Origin: Paramagnetospirillum magneticum AMB-1 | GTDB lineage: Bacteria > Pseudomonadota > Alphaproteobacteria > Rhodospirillales > Magnetospirillaceae | NCBI RefSeq assembly: GCF_000009985.1 | Contig: NC_007626.1 | Span: 248,001 to 312,000, forward strand | Length of the DNA stretch: 64,000 nucleotides | Direction: 5' to 3' | Shown: positions 35,690-44,141 of the stretch, piece by piece | How positions within the stretch are numbered: position 1 is the first letter of the stretch | Layout of the letters: each line of letters begins with the position of its first letter | Program-made: the position numbers and the translations under genes | Notes under the pieces: generated by a model | The model's database searches: none | The model's input: the letters and a program-made list of their open reading frames with translations, nothing else | Told to the model about the DNA's origin: nothing

Positions 35690-36379
35690 ATGTCGATGAA
35701 CAATCTGGGCATCGTGAAACGCAACATCGTCCGTGCCGACAAGGCCGCCGTGGAGAAGCTGTCGCGCTTCGGCGTGGCCACCATCCACGAGGCCATGGGC
35801 CGCGTCGGGCTGATGAAGCCTTATATGCGCCCCATCTACACCGGCGCCCATCTGTGCGGCACGGCGGTGACCGTGCTGCTGCATCCCGGTGACAACTGGA
35901 TGATGCACGTGGCGGCCGAGCAGATTCAGCCGGGCGACGTGGTGATTGCCGCCGTCACCGCCGACTGCACCGACGGTTTCTTCGGCGATCTGCTGGCCAC
36001 TTCGTTTAGGGCGCGCGGCGCCGTCGGTCTGGTGATCGATGCGGGCGTGCGAGACGTCAAGGACCTCACCGCCATGAATTTCCCGGTGTTCTCCAAGGCC
36101 ATCAGCGCCAAGGGCACCATCAAGGCGACTCTGGGCTCGGTGAACATTCCGGTGGTTTGTGCCGGGGCCGCCGTCAATCCCGGCGACGTGGTGATCGCCG
36201 ATGACGACGGTGTCGTCGTGGTTCCCGCCCCAATCGCCCAGGCCGCCGCCGATGCCGCCCAGGCGCGGGAAGACAACGAGGCGGCCAAGCGCGCCCGCCT
36301 GGCCGCCGGCGAACTGGGCCTCGACATGTACAAGATGCGCGAAGCCCTGGCCGCCGCGGGACTGAAATATGTCGACTAG
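35690..36379 (+). CDS. ligK: 4-carboxy-4-hydroxy-2-oxoadipate aldolase (LigK, RraA family)
   Basis: A 229-residue RraA-like class II aldolase that cleaves 4-carboxy-4-hydroxy-2-oxoadipate to pyruvate and oxaloacetate, the last step of the pathway. The metal/substrate region GDLLATSFRARGAVGLVIDAGVRDV holds the conserved Arg and Asp. ADDDGVVVVP is typical of HMG/CHA aldolases. Start at MSMNNLG (35690), or possibly MNNLG six bases later. The 3' end overlaps the next gene by 11 bases. Confidence 0.93.
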   Translation: MSMNNLGIVKRNIVRADKAAVEKLSRFGVATIHEAMGRVGLMKPYMRPIYTGAHLCGTAVTVLLHPGDNWMMHVAAEQIQPGDVVIAAVTADCTDGFFGDLLATSFRARGAVGLVIDAGVRDVKDLTAMNFPVFSKAISAKGTIKATLGSVNIPVVCAGAAVNPGDVVIADDDGVVVVPAPIAQAAADAAQAREDNEAAKRARLAAGELGLDMYKMREALAAAGLKYVD

Positions 36380-37193
36380 GCCCGCCTCGCCGCTGGCCTG
36401 GACCGTCGGCCTGATCGGCTACGGCGAAGTGGGGCGCATCCTTGCCGAGGACCTGCGCGCCCGGGGCGTGGCGGTGACCGCCTATGACATCAAGCTGGGC
36501 ACGCCGGCCGAGCCCGAGCTGCGCGACCACGCCAACCGCCACGGGGTGCGGCTGGTGGCGGATCACGCCGCCCTGGTGGCCTCCGCCGATCTGGTGATCT
36601 CGGCGGTGACGGCGTCGCAGGCGGTGCCGGTGGCCCAGGCGGCCGCACCGGGCCTGATGCCCGGCACCTGGTTCCTGGATTTCAACTCGGCCTCGCCCAA
36701 GGCCAAGGTCGAGGCCGCCGCCCTGGTGAGCGCGGCCCGGGGACTCTTCGTCGAGGGCGCGGTGATGACCTCGGTGCCGCCCTATCGCATTAAGGTGCCG
36801 TTGCTGCTGGGCGGCCCCGAGGCAAGCGGGCTGCAGCCCATCCTGAATGATCTGGGCTTCGCCGCCGAGGTGGCGTCGGACGCCCTGGGCGTGGCCTCGG
36901 CGACCAAGATGTGCCGCTCCATCATGATCAAGGGCCTGGAGGCCATGGTGATCGAAAGCTTCACCACCGCCCGGGCCTATGGCGTCGAGGACGCGGTGAT
37001 CGCGTCGCTGGTGGAGACCTTTCCCGGCCTGGACTGGGAAAAGCTGGGCACCTACTTCTTCCAGCGGGTGATCCAGCACGGCCGCCGCCGGGCCGAGGAG
37101 GTGCGTGAAGTGGCCAGGACGGTGCGCGAAGCCGGCCTTGATCCCTTCTCGGCCACGGCCACCGCCAATCGGCAGGCCCAGATGGCCGATTAG
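36369..37193 (+). CDS. NAD(P)-binding DUF1932 dehydrogenase-like protein, apparently truncated
   Basis: A 274-residue protein with a Rossmann motif (VGLIGYGEVGRILAEDL) in a 6-phosphogluconate dehydrogenase-like N-domain and a helical DUF1932 C-domain (SATKMCRSIMIKGLEAMVIES). Members sit in many protocatechuate 4,5-cleavage clusters, but no pathway step needs them, so the role is open. The frame ends in TAG at 37191-37193 yet stays open for 37 more codons (ADDGVFGARSDAAFAKSGDW...) up to a TGA at 37305-37307 that would overlap the ligI ATG. The ADDGVFG tail looks like real coding, so the amber codon is probably a recent mutation (for example TTG to TAG) or a sequencing error. The shortened protein may still fold. 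Confidence 0.8.
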   Translation: MSTRPASPLAWTVGLIGYGEVGRILAEDLRARGVAVTAYDIKLGTPAEPELRDHANRHGVRLVADHAALVASADLVISAVTASQAVPVAQAAAPGLMPGTWFLDFNSASPKAKVEAAALVSAARGLFVEGAVMTSVPPYRIKVPLLLGGPEASGLQPILNDLGFAAEVASDALGVASATKMCRSIMIKGLEAMVIESFTTARAYGVEDAVIASLVETFPGLDWEKLGTYFFQRVIQHGRRRAEEVREVARTVREAGLDPFSATATANRQAQMAD

Positions 37194-37303
37194 GCCGATG
37201 ACGGCGTGTTCGGCGCCAGATCCGACGCCGCTTTCGCCAAATCGGGTGACTGGCGGATCGAGGCCGACCGCATTCTCGCCCAATCCAAGGAAAAGGACCG
37301 GTC

Positions 37304-38221
37304 ATGACCTTCGAGAAGACCCCCGGCTGGCTCGACTGGTATGCCGGTCCCTCCAAGCCCGCCTTCGCCCCGCCGCCGGGCGCGGTGGACGCCCATTGCC
37401 ATGTCTTCGGCCCCGGCGACCTGTTCCCCTTCGCGCCGGAGCGCAAGTACACCCCTTGCGATGCCTCCAAGGACCAGCTGTTCGCGCTCCGCGACCATCT
37501 GGGCTTTGCCCGCAACGTGGTGGTCCAGGCCACCTGCCACGGTGCCGACAACCGCGCCATGGTGGACGCGCTGAAGGCGTCCCAAGGCAAGGCACGCGGC
37601 GTGGCCACGGTGAGGCGCTCGGTGACCGATGCCGAGCTGGCCGAGATGAACGCGGCCGGGGTGCGCGGCGTGCGCTTCAACTTTGTTAAGCGTCTGGTGG
37701 ACTTCACCCCCAAGGACGAGTTGATGGAGATCGCGTCGCGCATCGCGCCCCTGGGCTGGCATGTGGTGATCTATTTCGAGGCGGTCGACCTGCCCGAGCT
37801 GTGGGATTTCTTCACCGCCCTGCCAACCACTGTGGTGGTTGACCATATGGGCCGCCCCGACGTCGCCAAGCCGGTGGACGGTCCGGAATTCGGCCTGTTC
37901 CTCAAGTTCATGCGCCAGCACGGGAATGTCTGGAGCAAGGTCAGCTGCCCCGAGCGCCTGTCGCTGACCGGCCCCCGCGCCCTGGACGGCGAACGCGCCG
38001 CCTACCGCGACGTGGTGCCTTTCGCCCGGGCGGTGGTCGACGAGTTTCCCGACCGCGTGCTGTGGGGCACCGACTGGCCCCATCCCAATCTGAAGGACCA
38101 CATGCCCGACGACGGCCTGCTGGTGGACTTCATCCCCCATATCGCCCCCACCGCCGATCTGCAGCGCCGGCTGCTGGTGGACAATCCCATGCGGCTTTAC
38201 TGGCCGGAAGAAAGGACCTGA
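37304..38221 (+). CDS. ligI: 2-pyrone-4,6-dicarboxylate lactonase (LigI)
   Basis: A 305-residue amidohydrolase that opens 2-pyrone-4,6-dicarboxylate to 4-oxalomesaconate. DAHCHVFGPGDLFPF near the N-terminus, GVRGVRFNFVKRLVD, VVDHMGRPDVA and GTDWPHPNLKDHMPDDGLLVD are the LigI signatures. It works without a bound metal in studied homologs. Its ATG shares bases with the TGA that closes the open extension of the preceding gene (ATGA), which supports the idea that this extension was once coding. Confidence 0.95.
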   Translation: MTFEKTPGWLDWYAGPSKPAFAPPPGAVDAHCHVFGPGDLFPFAPERKYTPCDASKDQLFALRDHLGFARNVVVQATCHGADNRAMVDALKASQGKARGVATVRRSVTDAELAEMNAAGVRGVRFNFVKRLVDFTPKDELMEIASRIAPLGWHVVIYFEAVDLPELWDFFTALPTTVVVDHMGRPDVAKPVDGPEFGLFLKFMRQHGNVWSKVSCPERLSLTGPRALDGERAAYRDVVPFARAVVDEFPDRVLWGTDWPHPNLKDHMPDDGLLVDFIPHIAPTADLQRRLLVDNPMRLYWPEERT

Positions 38222-38226
38222 TCGTC

Positions 38227-39189
38227 ATGAGCAAGCCCGTCAACATCGCCCTGATCGGTGCCGGCGCCTTCGGCGTCAAGCATCTGGACGCGCTCTCGGT
38301 CATCGACGGCGCCCAGGTGGTTTCGCTGGTCAGCAGGCCTGAGGACAAGCCGGAAGAGATCGCCGCCAAATACGGCATTCCCCATGTGGCCCATGATCTG
38401 GCCGAGTCCCTGGCCCTTCCCCATGTGGACGCGGTGATCCTGACCACGCCCACCCAGCTCCACGCCTCCCAGGCCATGGCCTGCCTCAAGGCGGGCAAGC
38501 ATGTGATGGTCGAGATTCCCATGGCCGACAATCTGGCCGATGCCGAGGCCCTGGTCGCCCTACAGAAGAAGACCGGTCTGGTGGCCATGTGCGGCCATAC
38601 CCGGCGCTTCAACCCCAGCCACCAATGGGTCCACAACAAGATCACCGGCGGCGGGTTCAACATCCAGCAGATGGATGTGCAGACCTATTTCTTCCGCCGC
38701 ACCAACATCAACGCCCTGGGGCAGCCGCGCTGCTGGACCGACCATCTGCTGTGGCACCACGCCGCCCACACCGTGGACCTGTTCGCCTACCAGACCGGGG
38801 GCGAGATCGTCGCCGCCAACGTCCTTCAGGGCCCCATTCATCCGGACCTGGGCATCGCCATGGACATGTCCATCCAGTTGAAGTCCAGCACCGGGGCCAT
38901 CTGCACCCTGTCGCTGTCCTTCAACAACGAGGGGCCGCTGGGCACGTTCTTCCGCTACATCGGCGACAGCGGCACCTATATCGCCCGCTACGACGACCTG
39001 TTCGACGGCAAGGACCAGCCCATCGACGTCACCAAGGTGGACGTCTCCATGAACGGCATCGAGCTGCAGGACCGCGAATTCCTGGCCGCCATCCGCGAGG
39101 GGCGCGAGCCCAACGCCAGCGTGGCCAAGGTGTTGCCGTGCTACCGCACGCTCCACGCCCTCGAACAGCAGCTGAAGCAGGCCCTGTGA
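38227..39189 (+). CDS. ligC: 4-carboxy-2-hydroxymuconate-6-semialdehyde dehydrogenase (LigC)
   Basis: A 320-residue Gfo/Idh/MocA-family oxidoreductase that oxidises the hemiacetal form of the LigAB product to 2-pyrone-4,6-dicarboxylate with NAD(P)+. The Rossmann motif is ALIGAGAFGVKHLDAL. The block where most family members have EKP reads VEIPMAD here, with Ile replacing Lys. GHTRRFNPSHQWVHNKI and LWHHAAHTVDLFAY hold likely catalytic His residues. Followed directly by the aldo/keto reductase (TGATG junction). Confidence 0.93.
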   Translation: MSKPVNIALIGAGAFGVKHLDALSVIDGAQVVSLVSRPEDKPEEIAAKYGIPHVAHDLAESLALPHVDAVILTTPTQLHASQAMACLKAGKHVMVEIPMADNLADAEALVALQKKTGLVAMCGHTRRFNPSHQWVHNKITGGGFNIQQMDVQTYFFRRTNINALGQPRCWTDHLLWHHAAHTVDLFAYQTGGEIVAANVLQGPIHPDLGIAMDMSIQLKSSTGAICTLSLSFNNEGPLGTFFRYIGDSGTYIARYDDLFDGKDQPIDVTKVDVSMNGIELQDREFLAAIREGREPNASVAKVLPCYRTLHALEQQLKQAL

Positions 39190-40178
39190 TGGAACGGCGC
39201 CGCATCGGTCCCTTTAGCGCGTCGGCCTTGACGCTGGGCTGCATGAATCTCAGCCATGCCTACGGCACGCCGCCCGACCGGGGGACGGCCGAGGCGCTGC
39301 TGCGGCGTGCTCTGGACTCCGGCGTGGATTTCTTCGACACCGCGGCGCTGTACGGCTTCGGCTCCAACGAAACCCTGGTGGGCGAGGTGCTTCGGCCCCA
39401 TCGCAAGCGCATCACCCTGGCCAGCAAGTGCGGCATGACCGGGGTGGACGGCAAGAAGGTCATCGACGGACGCCCAGAGACCATCCTGCGCACCTGCGAC
39501 GACAGCCTGAAGCGCCTGGGGACCGAGGTCATCGACCTCTATTACCTGCATCGCCGGGATCGTCAGGTTCCCATCGAGGAAAGCGTCGGCGCCCTGGCCC
39601 GGCTGGTGGAGCAGGGCAAGATCCGCGCGGTCGGCCTGTCCGAGGTCTCGGCCGAGACCATCCGCCGCGCCCATGCCGAGCACCCGATCACGGCGGTGCA
39701 AAGCGAGTATTCCCTGTGGACCCGCAATCCGGAAATCGCGGTGCTGGAGACCTGCCGCGAGTTGGGCGCCGCCTTCGTGGCCTTCAGCCCGCTGGCGCGC
39801 AGTTTCCTGACCGGCAAACTGACCGATCCCTCCACCCAGTTGGAGGACAAGGATATCCGCCGCCAGATGCCGCGCTTCGAGGCCGAGGCCTATGCCGGCA
39901 ATCTCAAGCTGCTGGATGGCCACAAGGCCATGGCCGCCGAGACGGGCTGCACGCCGGCCCAACTGGCCCTGGCCTGGGTCCTGGCGCGAGGCGACAACGT
40001 CTTCGCCCTGTTCGGCACCAAATCCATCGCCCACCTGGACGAGAACCTGGGCGCCGATGGCCTCAAGCTTCCGCCGGAGACGATCTCCCGGCTGGATCAG
40101 CTCATCAATCAGAACACCGTGGTGGGGGCTCGCTACAGCGCGGCCATCCAGACCGAGATCGACACGGAAGAATTCTAG
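39189..40178 (+). CDS. Aldo/keto reductase in the lig operon
   Basis: A 329-residue (beta/alpha)8 NADPH oxidoreductase of the AKR superfamily. The catalytic set is intact: Asp and Tyr in DFFDTAALYGFG, Lys in LASKCGM and His in YYLHRRD. GTKSIAHLDENL near the C-terminus binds NADP. The known 4,5-cleavage pathway has no step for it. It might detoxify an aldehyde side product or handle a related aromatic aldehyde. Embedded between ligC and ligA, so it is expressed with them. Confidence 0.92.
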   Translation: MERRRIGPFSASALTLGCMNLSHAYGTPPDRGTAEALLRRALDSGVDFFDTAALYGFGSNETLVGEVLRPHRKRITLASKCGMTGVDGKKVIDGRPETILRTCDDSLKRLGTEVIDLYYLHRRDRQVPIEESVGALARLVEQGKIRAVGLSEVSAETIRRAHAEHPITAVQSEYSLWTRNPEIAVLETCRELGAAFVAFSPLARSFLTGKLTDPSTQLEDKDIRRQMPRFEAEAYAGNLKLLDGHKAMAAETGCTPAQLALAWVLARGDNVFALFGTKSIAHLDENLGADGLKLPPETISRLDQLINQNTVVGARYSAAIQTEIDTEEF

Positions 40179-40192
40179 ACAGGAGGATACAC

Positions 40193-40546
40193 GTGGCACC
40201 CAAAACCAAGCGGGTCATACCCGGAACCACCCTGTTCGACGGCGACATGGCCCGCAAGGGCTATGCGTTGAACAAGATGTGCTTCTCGTTCAACTCGGAA
40301 GAAAACCGTCAGGAGTTCCTGAAGGACCCGGGCGCCTATTGCGACAAGTTCGGCCTGAACGAGCAGCAGAAGAAGGCGGTGATCAGCCTCCAGGTGCTCG
40401 ACATGCTGGCGGCGGGCGGCAATGCCTATTTCATCGCCAAGCTGGGCGGCATCTACAAGCTTGATATGCAGGACGTCGGCGCGCAGCAGACCGGCGTCAC
40501 CAAGGAAGAGTTCCAGGCGAAGCTGGTCGCCGCGGGGAGGGAATAG
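40193..40546 (+). CDS. ligA: Protocatechuate 4,5-dioxygenase alpha subunit (LigA)
   Basis: The small subunit (117 residues) of the class III extradiol dioxygenase that opens protocatechuate between C4 and C5. PGTTLFDGDMARKGYALNKMC and the helical MLAAGGNAYFIAKLGGIYKLDMQDVGAQQTG region are typical; the latter covers the active site of LigB. It starts with GTG (40193) behind a perfect AGGAGGA site and ends 2 bases before ligB. Slightly shorter than the Sphingobium protein (139). Confidence 0.95.
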   Translation: MAPKTKRVIPGTTLFDGDMARKGYALNKMCFSFNSEENRQEFLKDPGAYCDKFGLNEQQKKAVISLQVLDMLAAGGNAYFIAKLGGIYKLDMQDVGAQQTGVTKEEFQAKLVAAGRE

Positions 40547-40548
40547 TC

Positions 40549-41385
40549 ATGGCCAAGATCGTCGGTGGCATCAACGTCACCCATGTGCCCTATATCGGAC
40601 GCGCCATCGCGGGCAACCTGCAGCAGGATGCCTACTGGAAGCCCTTCTTCGACGGCTTTCCGCCGGTCCATGCCTGGCTGGACAAGGTCAAGCCGGACGT
40701 GGCCGTGGTGGTCTACAACGACCACGGGCTGAACTTCTTCCTCGACAAGATGCCCACCTTCTCCATCGGCGCGGCGGCCGAATACAGCAATGCCGACGAG
40801 GGTTGGGGCATTCCCACCGTGGCGCCGTTCAAGGGTGACCAGGACCTGTCCTGGCACCTGATCGATTCGCTGATCGAGGCCGAATTCGACCTGACCACCT
40901 GTCAGGAAATGCTGGTGGACCACGCCTTCACCCTGCCGCTGGAGCTGTTGTGGCCCACGCGCAACGCCGCTTTGCGCACCGTGCCCATCTGCCAGAACAC
41001 CGTGCAGTTCCCCCTGCCCTCGGCCAAGCGCTGCCTTGCCTTCGGCCGCGCCATCAACAAGGCCATCGAGTCCTGGGACAGCGACGCCCGCGTGGTGGTG
41101 CTGGGCACCGGCGGCCTGTCGCACCAGCTGGAAGGGACTCGGGCCGGCTTCATCAACAAGAAGTTCGACCTGGAGTTCATGGACAAGCTGGTCAGCGATC
41201 CCGACTGGGTGACCCAGTATTCCAACGAGGATCTGGTCGAGCTGACCGGCACCCAGGGCATCGAGCTGCTGAACTGGCTGACCTGCCGCGGCGCGCTGGG
41301 CGGCAAGGTCAAGGCGGTTCACACCAACTACCATATCCCCATCTCCAACACCGCCGCCGGCCTGCTGGCCATGGAAACGGTGTAG
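40549..41385 (+). CDS. ligB: Protocatechuate 4,5-dioxygenase beta subunit (LigB)
   Basis: The catalytic subunit, 278 residues, with Fe(II) ligands His 12 (INVTHVPYIG), His 59 (YNDHGLNFF) and Glu 240 (TGTQGIELLNW), and catalytic His 193 (GTGGLSHQLEG), all at the positions expected from Sphingobium LigB. It cleaves protocatechuate to 4-carboxy-2-hydroxymuconate-6-semialdehyde. The ligAB pair and pobA are adjacent, so ring hydroxylation and cleavage are co-expressed. Confidence 0.97.
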   Translation: MAKIVGGINVTHVPYIGRAIAGNLQQDAYWKPFFDGFPPVHAWLDKVKPDVAVVVYNDHGLNFFLDKMPTFSIGAAAEYSNADEGWGIPTVAPFKGDQDLSWHLIDSLIEAEFDLTTCQEMLVDHAFTLPLELLWPTRNAALRTVPICQNTVQFPLPSAKRCLAFGRAINKAIESWDSDARVVVLGTGGLSHQLEGTRAGFINKKFDLEFMDKLVSDPDWVTQYSNEDLVELTGTQGIELLNWLTCRGALGGKVKAVHTNYHIPISNTAAGLLAMETV

Positions 41386-41413
41386 GCATGGGACAGGGTC
41401 TGGGAGAGCGGAA

Positions 41414-42589
41414 ATGAGAGTTCAAGTCGCCATCATCGGCGCCGGTCCGTCCGGCCTCATCCTCGGCCAGTTGCTGGCCAAGGCCGGCATCGACGCCCTC
41501 ATTCTCGAGGCCCAGACCCCCGACTACGTGTTGGGCCGCATCCGGGCCGGGGTGCTGGAACAGGTTTGCGTCGACCTGCTGGACGAGGCCGGGGTGGGGG
41601 AGCGCCTGCATGCCGAGGGGCTGCCCCACCAGGGCATCGAACTGCTGGTGGACGGCACCCGCCACCGCATCGATCTGGCGGGCCTGACCGGCGGCAAGCA
41701 GGTGACGGTCTACGGCCAGACCGAGTTGACCCGCGACCTGATGGAGGCCCGGACCCGGGCCGCCCTCAAGACGGTCTACGAGGCCAAGGAGGTGATGGTC
41801 TCGGATTTCGACACCGATCATCCCCGCGTCAGCTATCTCAAGGACGGCGTGCGCCACGAGGTCGAATGCGACTTCATCGCCGGCTGCGACGGCTATCACG
41901 GGGTGTGCCGGGCCTCGGTGCCCAAGGATGCGCTGCGCACCTTCGAGCGGGTCTATCCCTTCGGCTGGCTGGGTCTGCTGTCCGACACCCCGCCGGTCAA
42001 TCACGAGCTGATCTATGCCAAGAGCGAACGCGGCTTCGCGCTGTGTTCGCAGCGCTCCTTGACGCGCTCGCGCTATTACCTCCAGGTCCCGTTGAGCGAG
42101 AAGGTGGAGGACTGGTCCGACGAGCGGTTCTGGGGCGAGTTGCGCCAGCGCCTCGACGGCCGGGCCAACGATGCCCTGGTCACCGGCCCATCCCTGGAAA
42201 AGAGCATCGCGCCGCTTCGAAGCTTCGTAGCCGAGCCCATGCGCTTCGGCCGCCTGTTCCTGGCCGGCGACGCCGCCCATATCGTCCCGCCCACCGGGGC
42301 CAAAGGCCTCAATCTGGCGGCGTCCGACGTGCGCACTCTCGGTCATGCCCTGATCGAATTCTATGGCGGCAGCCTCGAAGGCATCGACCGCTATTCCGAG
42401 CGGTGCCTGCGCCGGATCTGGAAGGCCGAGCGCTTCTCGTGGTGGATGACCAATCTGCTGCACCGCTTTCCCGACACGCCGCCCTTCGAGCAGCGGGCGT
42501 TGGAGGCCGAGCTGGACTATGTGGTCCATTCCCTGGCCGGGCGGACCACCATCGCCGAGAACTATGTGGGGCTGCCCTTCGAGGACTGA
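41414..42589 (+). CDS. pobA: 4-hydroxybenzoate 3-monooxygenase (PobA)
   Basis: A 391-residue FAD monooxygenase that makes protocatechuate from 4-hydroxybenzoate with NADPH and O2. The FAD motifs are IIGAGPSGLILGQLL, GCDGYHGVCR and LAGDAAHIVPPTGAKGLNLA. RAGVLEQVCVDLLDEAGVG and the C-terminal helical region match classical PobA (394 residues). It feeds the ring-cleavage genes upstream. The start at 41414 follows a GGGAGAGCGG site. Confidence 0.97.
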   Translation: MRVQVAIIGAGPSGLILGQLLAKAGIDALILEAQTPDYVLGRIRAGVLEQVCVDLLDEAGVGERLHAEGLPHQGIELLVDGTRHRIDLAGLTGGKQVTVYGQTELTRDLMEARTRAALKTVYEAKEVMVSDFDTDHPRVSYLKDGVRHEVECDFIAGCDGYHGVCRASVPKDALRTFERVYPFGWLGLLSDTPPVNHELIYAKSERGFALCSQRSLTRSRYYLQVPLSEKVEDWSDERFWGELRQRLDGRANDALVTGPSLEKSIAPLRSFVAEPMRFGRLFLAGDAAHIVPPTGAKGLNLAASDVRTLGHALIEFYGGSLEGIDRYSERCLRRIWKAERFSWWMTNLLHRFPDTPPFEQRALEAELDYVVHSLAGRTTIAENYVGLPFED

Positions 42590-42707
42590 GCCCCTTTTCC
42601 CATAAGCAGTGAACTCAAGGGCCCGAAAGAGGCCCGATGCCACACCCATGCCCGGTTCCGGGCGTGACCGGATGACGATTGCCTTGTAAAAGGATGGAGC
42701 CCAAGAG

Positions 42708-44105
42708 ATGACACGGGACAACCAGTTGAATATTCAGACATTTTTGAATGAAAGCCGATTCTCGCCTTATCAGTGGACGGTGTTTGCCCTGTGTTTCTTC
42801 GTGGTGTTGCTCGACGGCTTCGACACGGCGGCCATCGGCTATATCGCGCCGTCGCTGCTCAAGGAATGGGGCATCGCCAAGCCCGCCCTGGGGCCGGTGC
42901 TGTCCGCCGCCCTGTTCGGTCTGGCCGCCGGCGCCCTGTCGGCGGGGCCGCTGGCCGACCGCTTCGGCCGCCGCCTGGTGCTGACCGGCTCGACCCTGTT
43001 GTTCGCTCTGGCCAGTCTGGCGTCATCCTTCGCCGGCAGCCTGGACGGGCTGACCGTCCTGCGCTTCGTCACCGGCATCGGCCTGGGCGCCGCCATGCCC
43101 AACGCCGTGACCCTGATCAGCGAATATTGCCCCGACCAGCGGCGCTCGCTGTTGACCAACGCCATGTTCGCCGGCTTTCCCCTGGGGGCAGCCCTGGGCG
43201 GCTTTCTCGCCGCCTGGATCATCCCGCAATGGGGCTGGCGCTCGGTGCTGGTGCTGGGCGGCATCGCGCCCCTGGCCCTGGTGGCCCTGATGGCCGTCTC
43301 CTTGCCGGAATCCATCCGCTACATGGTGGCCCGCCGCCAGCCGGCCGAGCGCATCCGCAAGGTGTTGAGCCGCATTTCCGCCTCCGCCGCCCAGGCCCAG
43401 GGCTTCGTCATGACCGAGGCGGCCGCCAAGGTGGCGCCCACCGGCAAGGCCGGGCTGGGCGTGGTGCTGTCCAAGAGCTATCTCGTGGGCTCGGTGATGA
43501 TGTGGCTGGCCTATTTCATGGGGCTGGTGATCTTTTACGGCCTGATCAACTGGATGCCTCTGCTGCTGAAGGACGCGGGGCTTGACCCCAAGAGCGCCAC
43601 CCTGATTTCCGCCCTGTTCCCCTTGGGCGGCGTCGGCGCCATCTTCTTCGGCTGGCTGATGGACCGCGCCAACGGCAACAAGGTCATCGCCGCCGGCTAT
43701 GTGCTGACCGCTTTGCTGATCTTCGCCATCGGTCAGGCGGTGGGCAATGTGGGCGTCCTGGTTCTGCTGGTACTGGTGGCCGGCACCTTGATGAACACCG
43801 CCCAGTCCTCCATGCCCGCCCTGGCTGCCGGTTTCTACCCCACGTCGGGGCGCGCCACTGGCGTGGCCTGGATGCTGGGCATGGGGCGCTTCGGCGGCAT
43901 CGCCGGCTCGACCCTGGTGGCCGAGCTTTCGCGGCGTCAGCTGGGGTTCTCCGAGATGTTCACCATCATCGCCATTCCCGGCCTGATCGCCGCCGCCGCC
44001 CTGCTGGTCAAGCAGATGGCCCATCCCGAAACCCCCGCCGAGCACGACGCGGCGGTGGGCGAAGCCCATGAGCATGCCCAGGAAGCCCAGCTGGGCGGGC
44101 ATTGA
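42708..44105 (+). CDS. pcaK: 4-hydroxybenzoate transporter of the MFS (PcaK-like)
   Basis: A 465-residue major facilitator of the aromatic acid:H+ symporter family with 12 membrane helices. The helix-1 motif LLDGFDTAAIGYIAPSL and the loop 2-3 motif GPLADRFGRRLVL are diagnostic. It likely imports 4-hydroxybenzoate and/or protocatechuate. The last 30 residues are a His-rich tail (AEHDAAVGEAHEHAQEAQLGGH). Separated from pobA by 118 bases, so it may have its own promoter. Confidence 0.93.
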   Translation: MTRDNQLNIQTFLNESRFSPYQWTVFALCFFVVLLDGFDTAAIGYIAPSLLKEWGIAKPALGPVLSAALFGLAAGALSAGPLADRFGRRLVLTGSTLLFALASLASSFAGSLDGLTVLRFVTGIGLGAAMPNAVTLISEYCPDQRRSLLTNAMFAGFPLGAALGGFLAAWIIPQWGWRSVLVLGGIAPLALVALMAVSLPESIRYMVARRQPAERIRKVLSRISASAAQAQGFVMTEAAAKVAPTGKAGLGVVLSKSYLVGSVMMWLAYFMGLVIFYGLINWMPLLLKDAGLDPKSATLISALFPLGGVGAIFFGWLMDRANGNKVIAAGYVLTALLIFAIGQAVGNVGVLVLLVLVAGTLMNTAQSSMPALAAGFYPTSGRATGVAWMLGMGRFGGIAGSTLVAELSRRQLGFSEMFTIIAIPGLIAAAALLVKQMAHPETPAEHDAAVGEAHEHAQEAQLGGH

Positions 44106-44114
44106 GGACGCAAT

Positions 44115-44140
44115 CCCGGCGGCCGGAAACGGCTGCCGGG
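44115..44140. terminator. Bidirectional hairpin after pcaK
   Basis: CCCGGCGGCC (44115-44124) pairs with GGCTGCCGGG (44131-44140), with one G-U pair and a 6-base loop, filling the 36-base gap between two convergent genes. No T-run is seen on either strand. Confidence 0.6.
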
Positions 44141-44141
44141 G

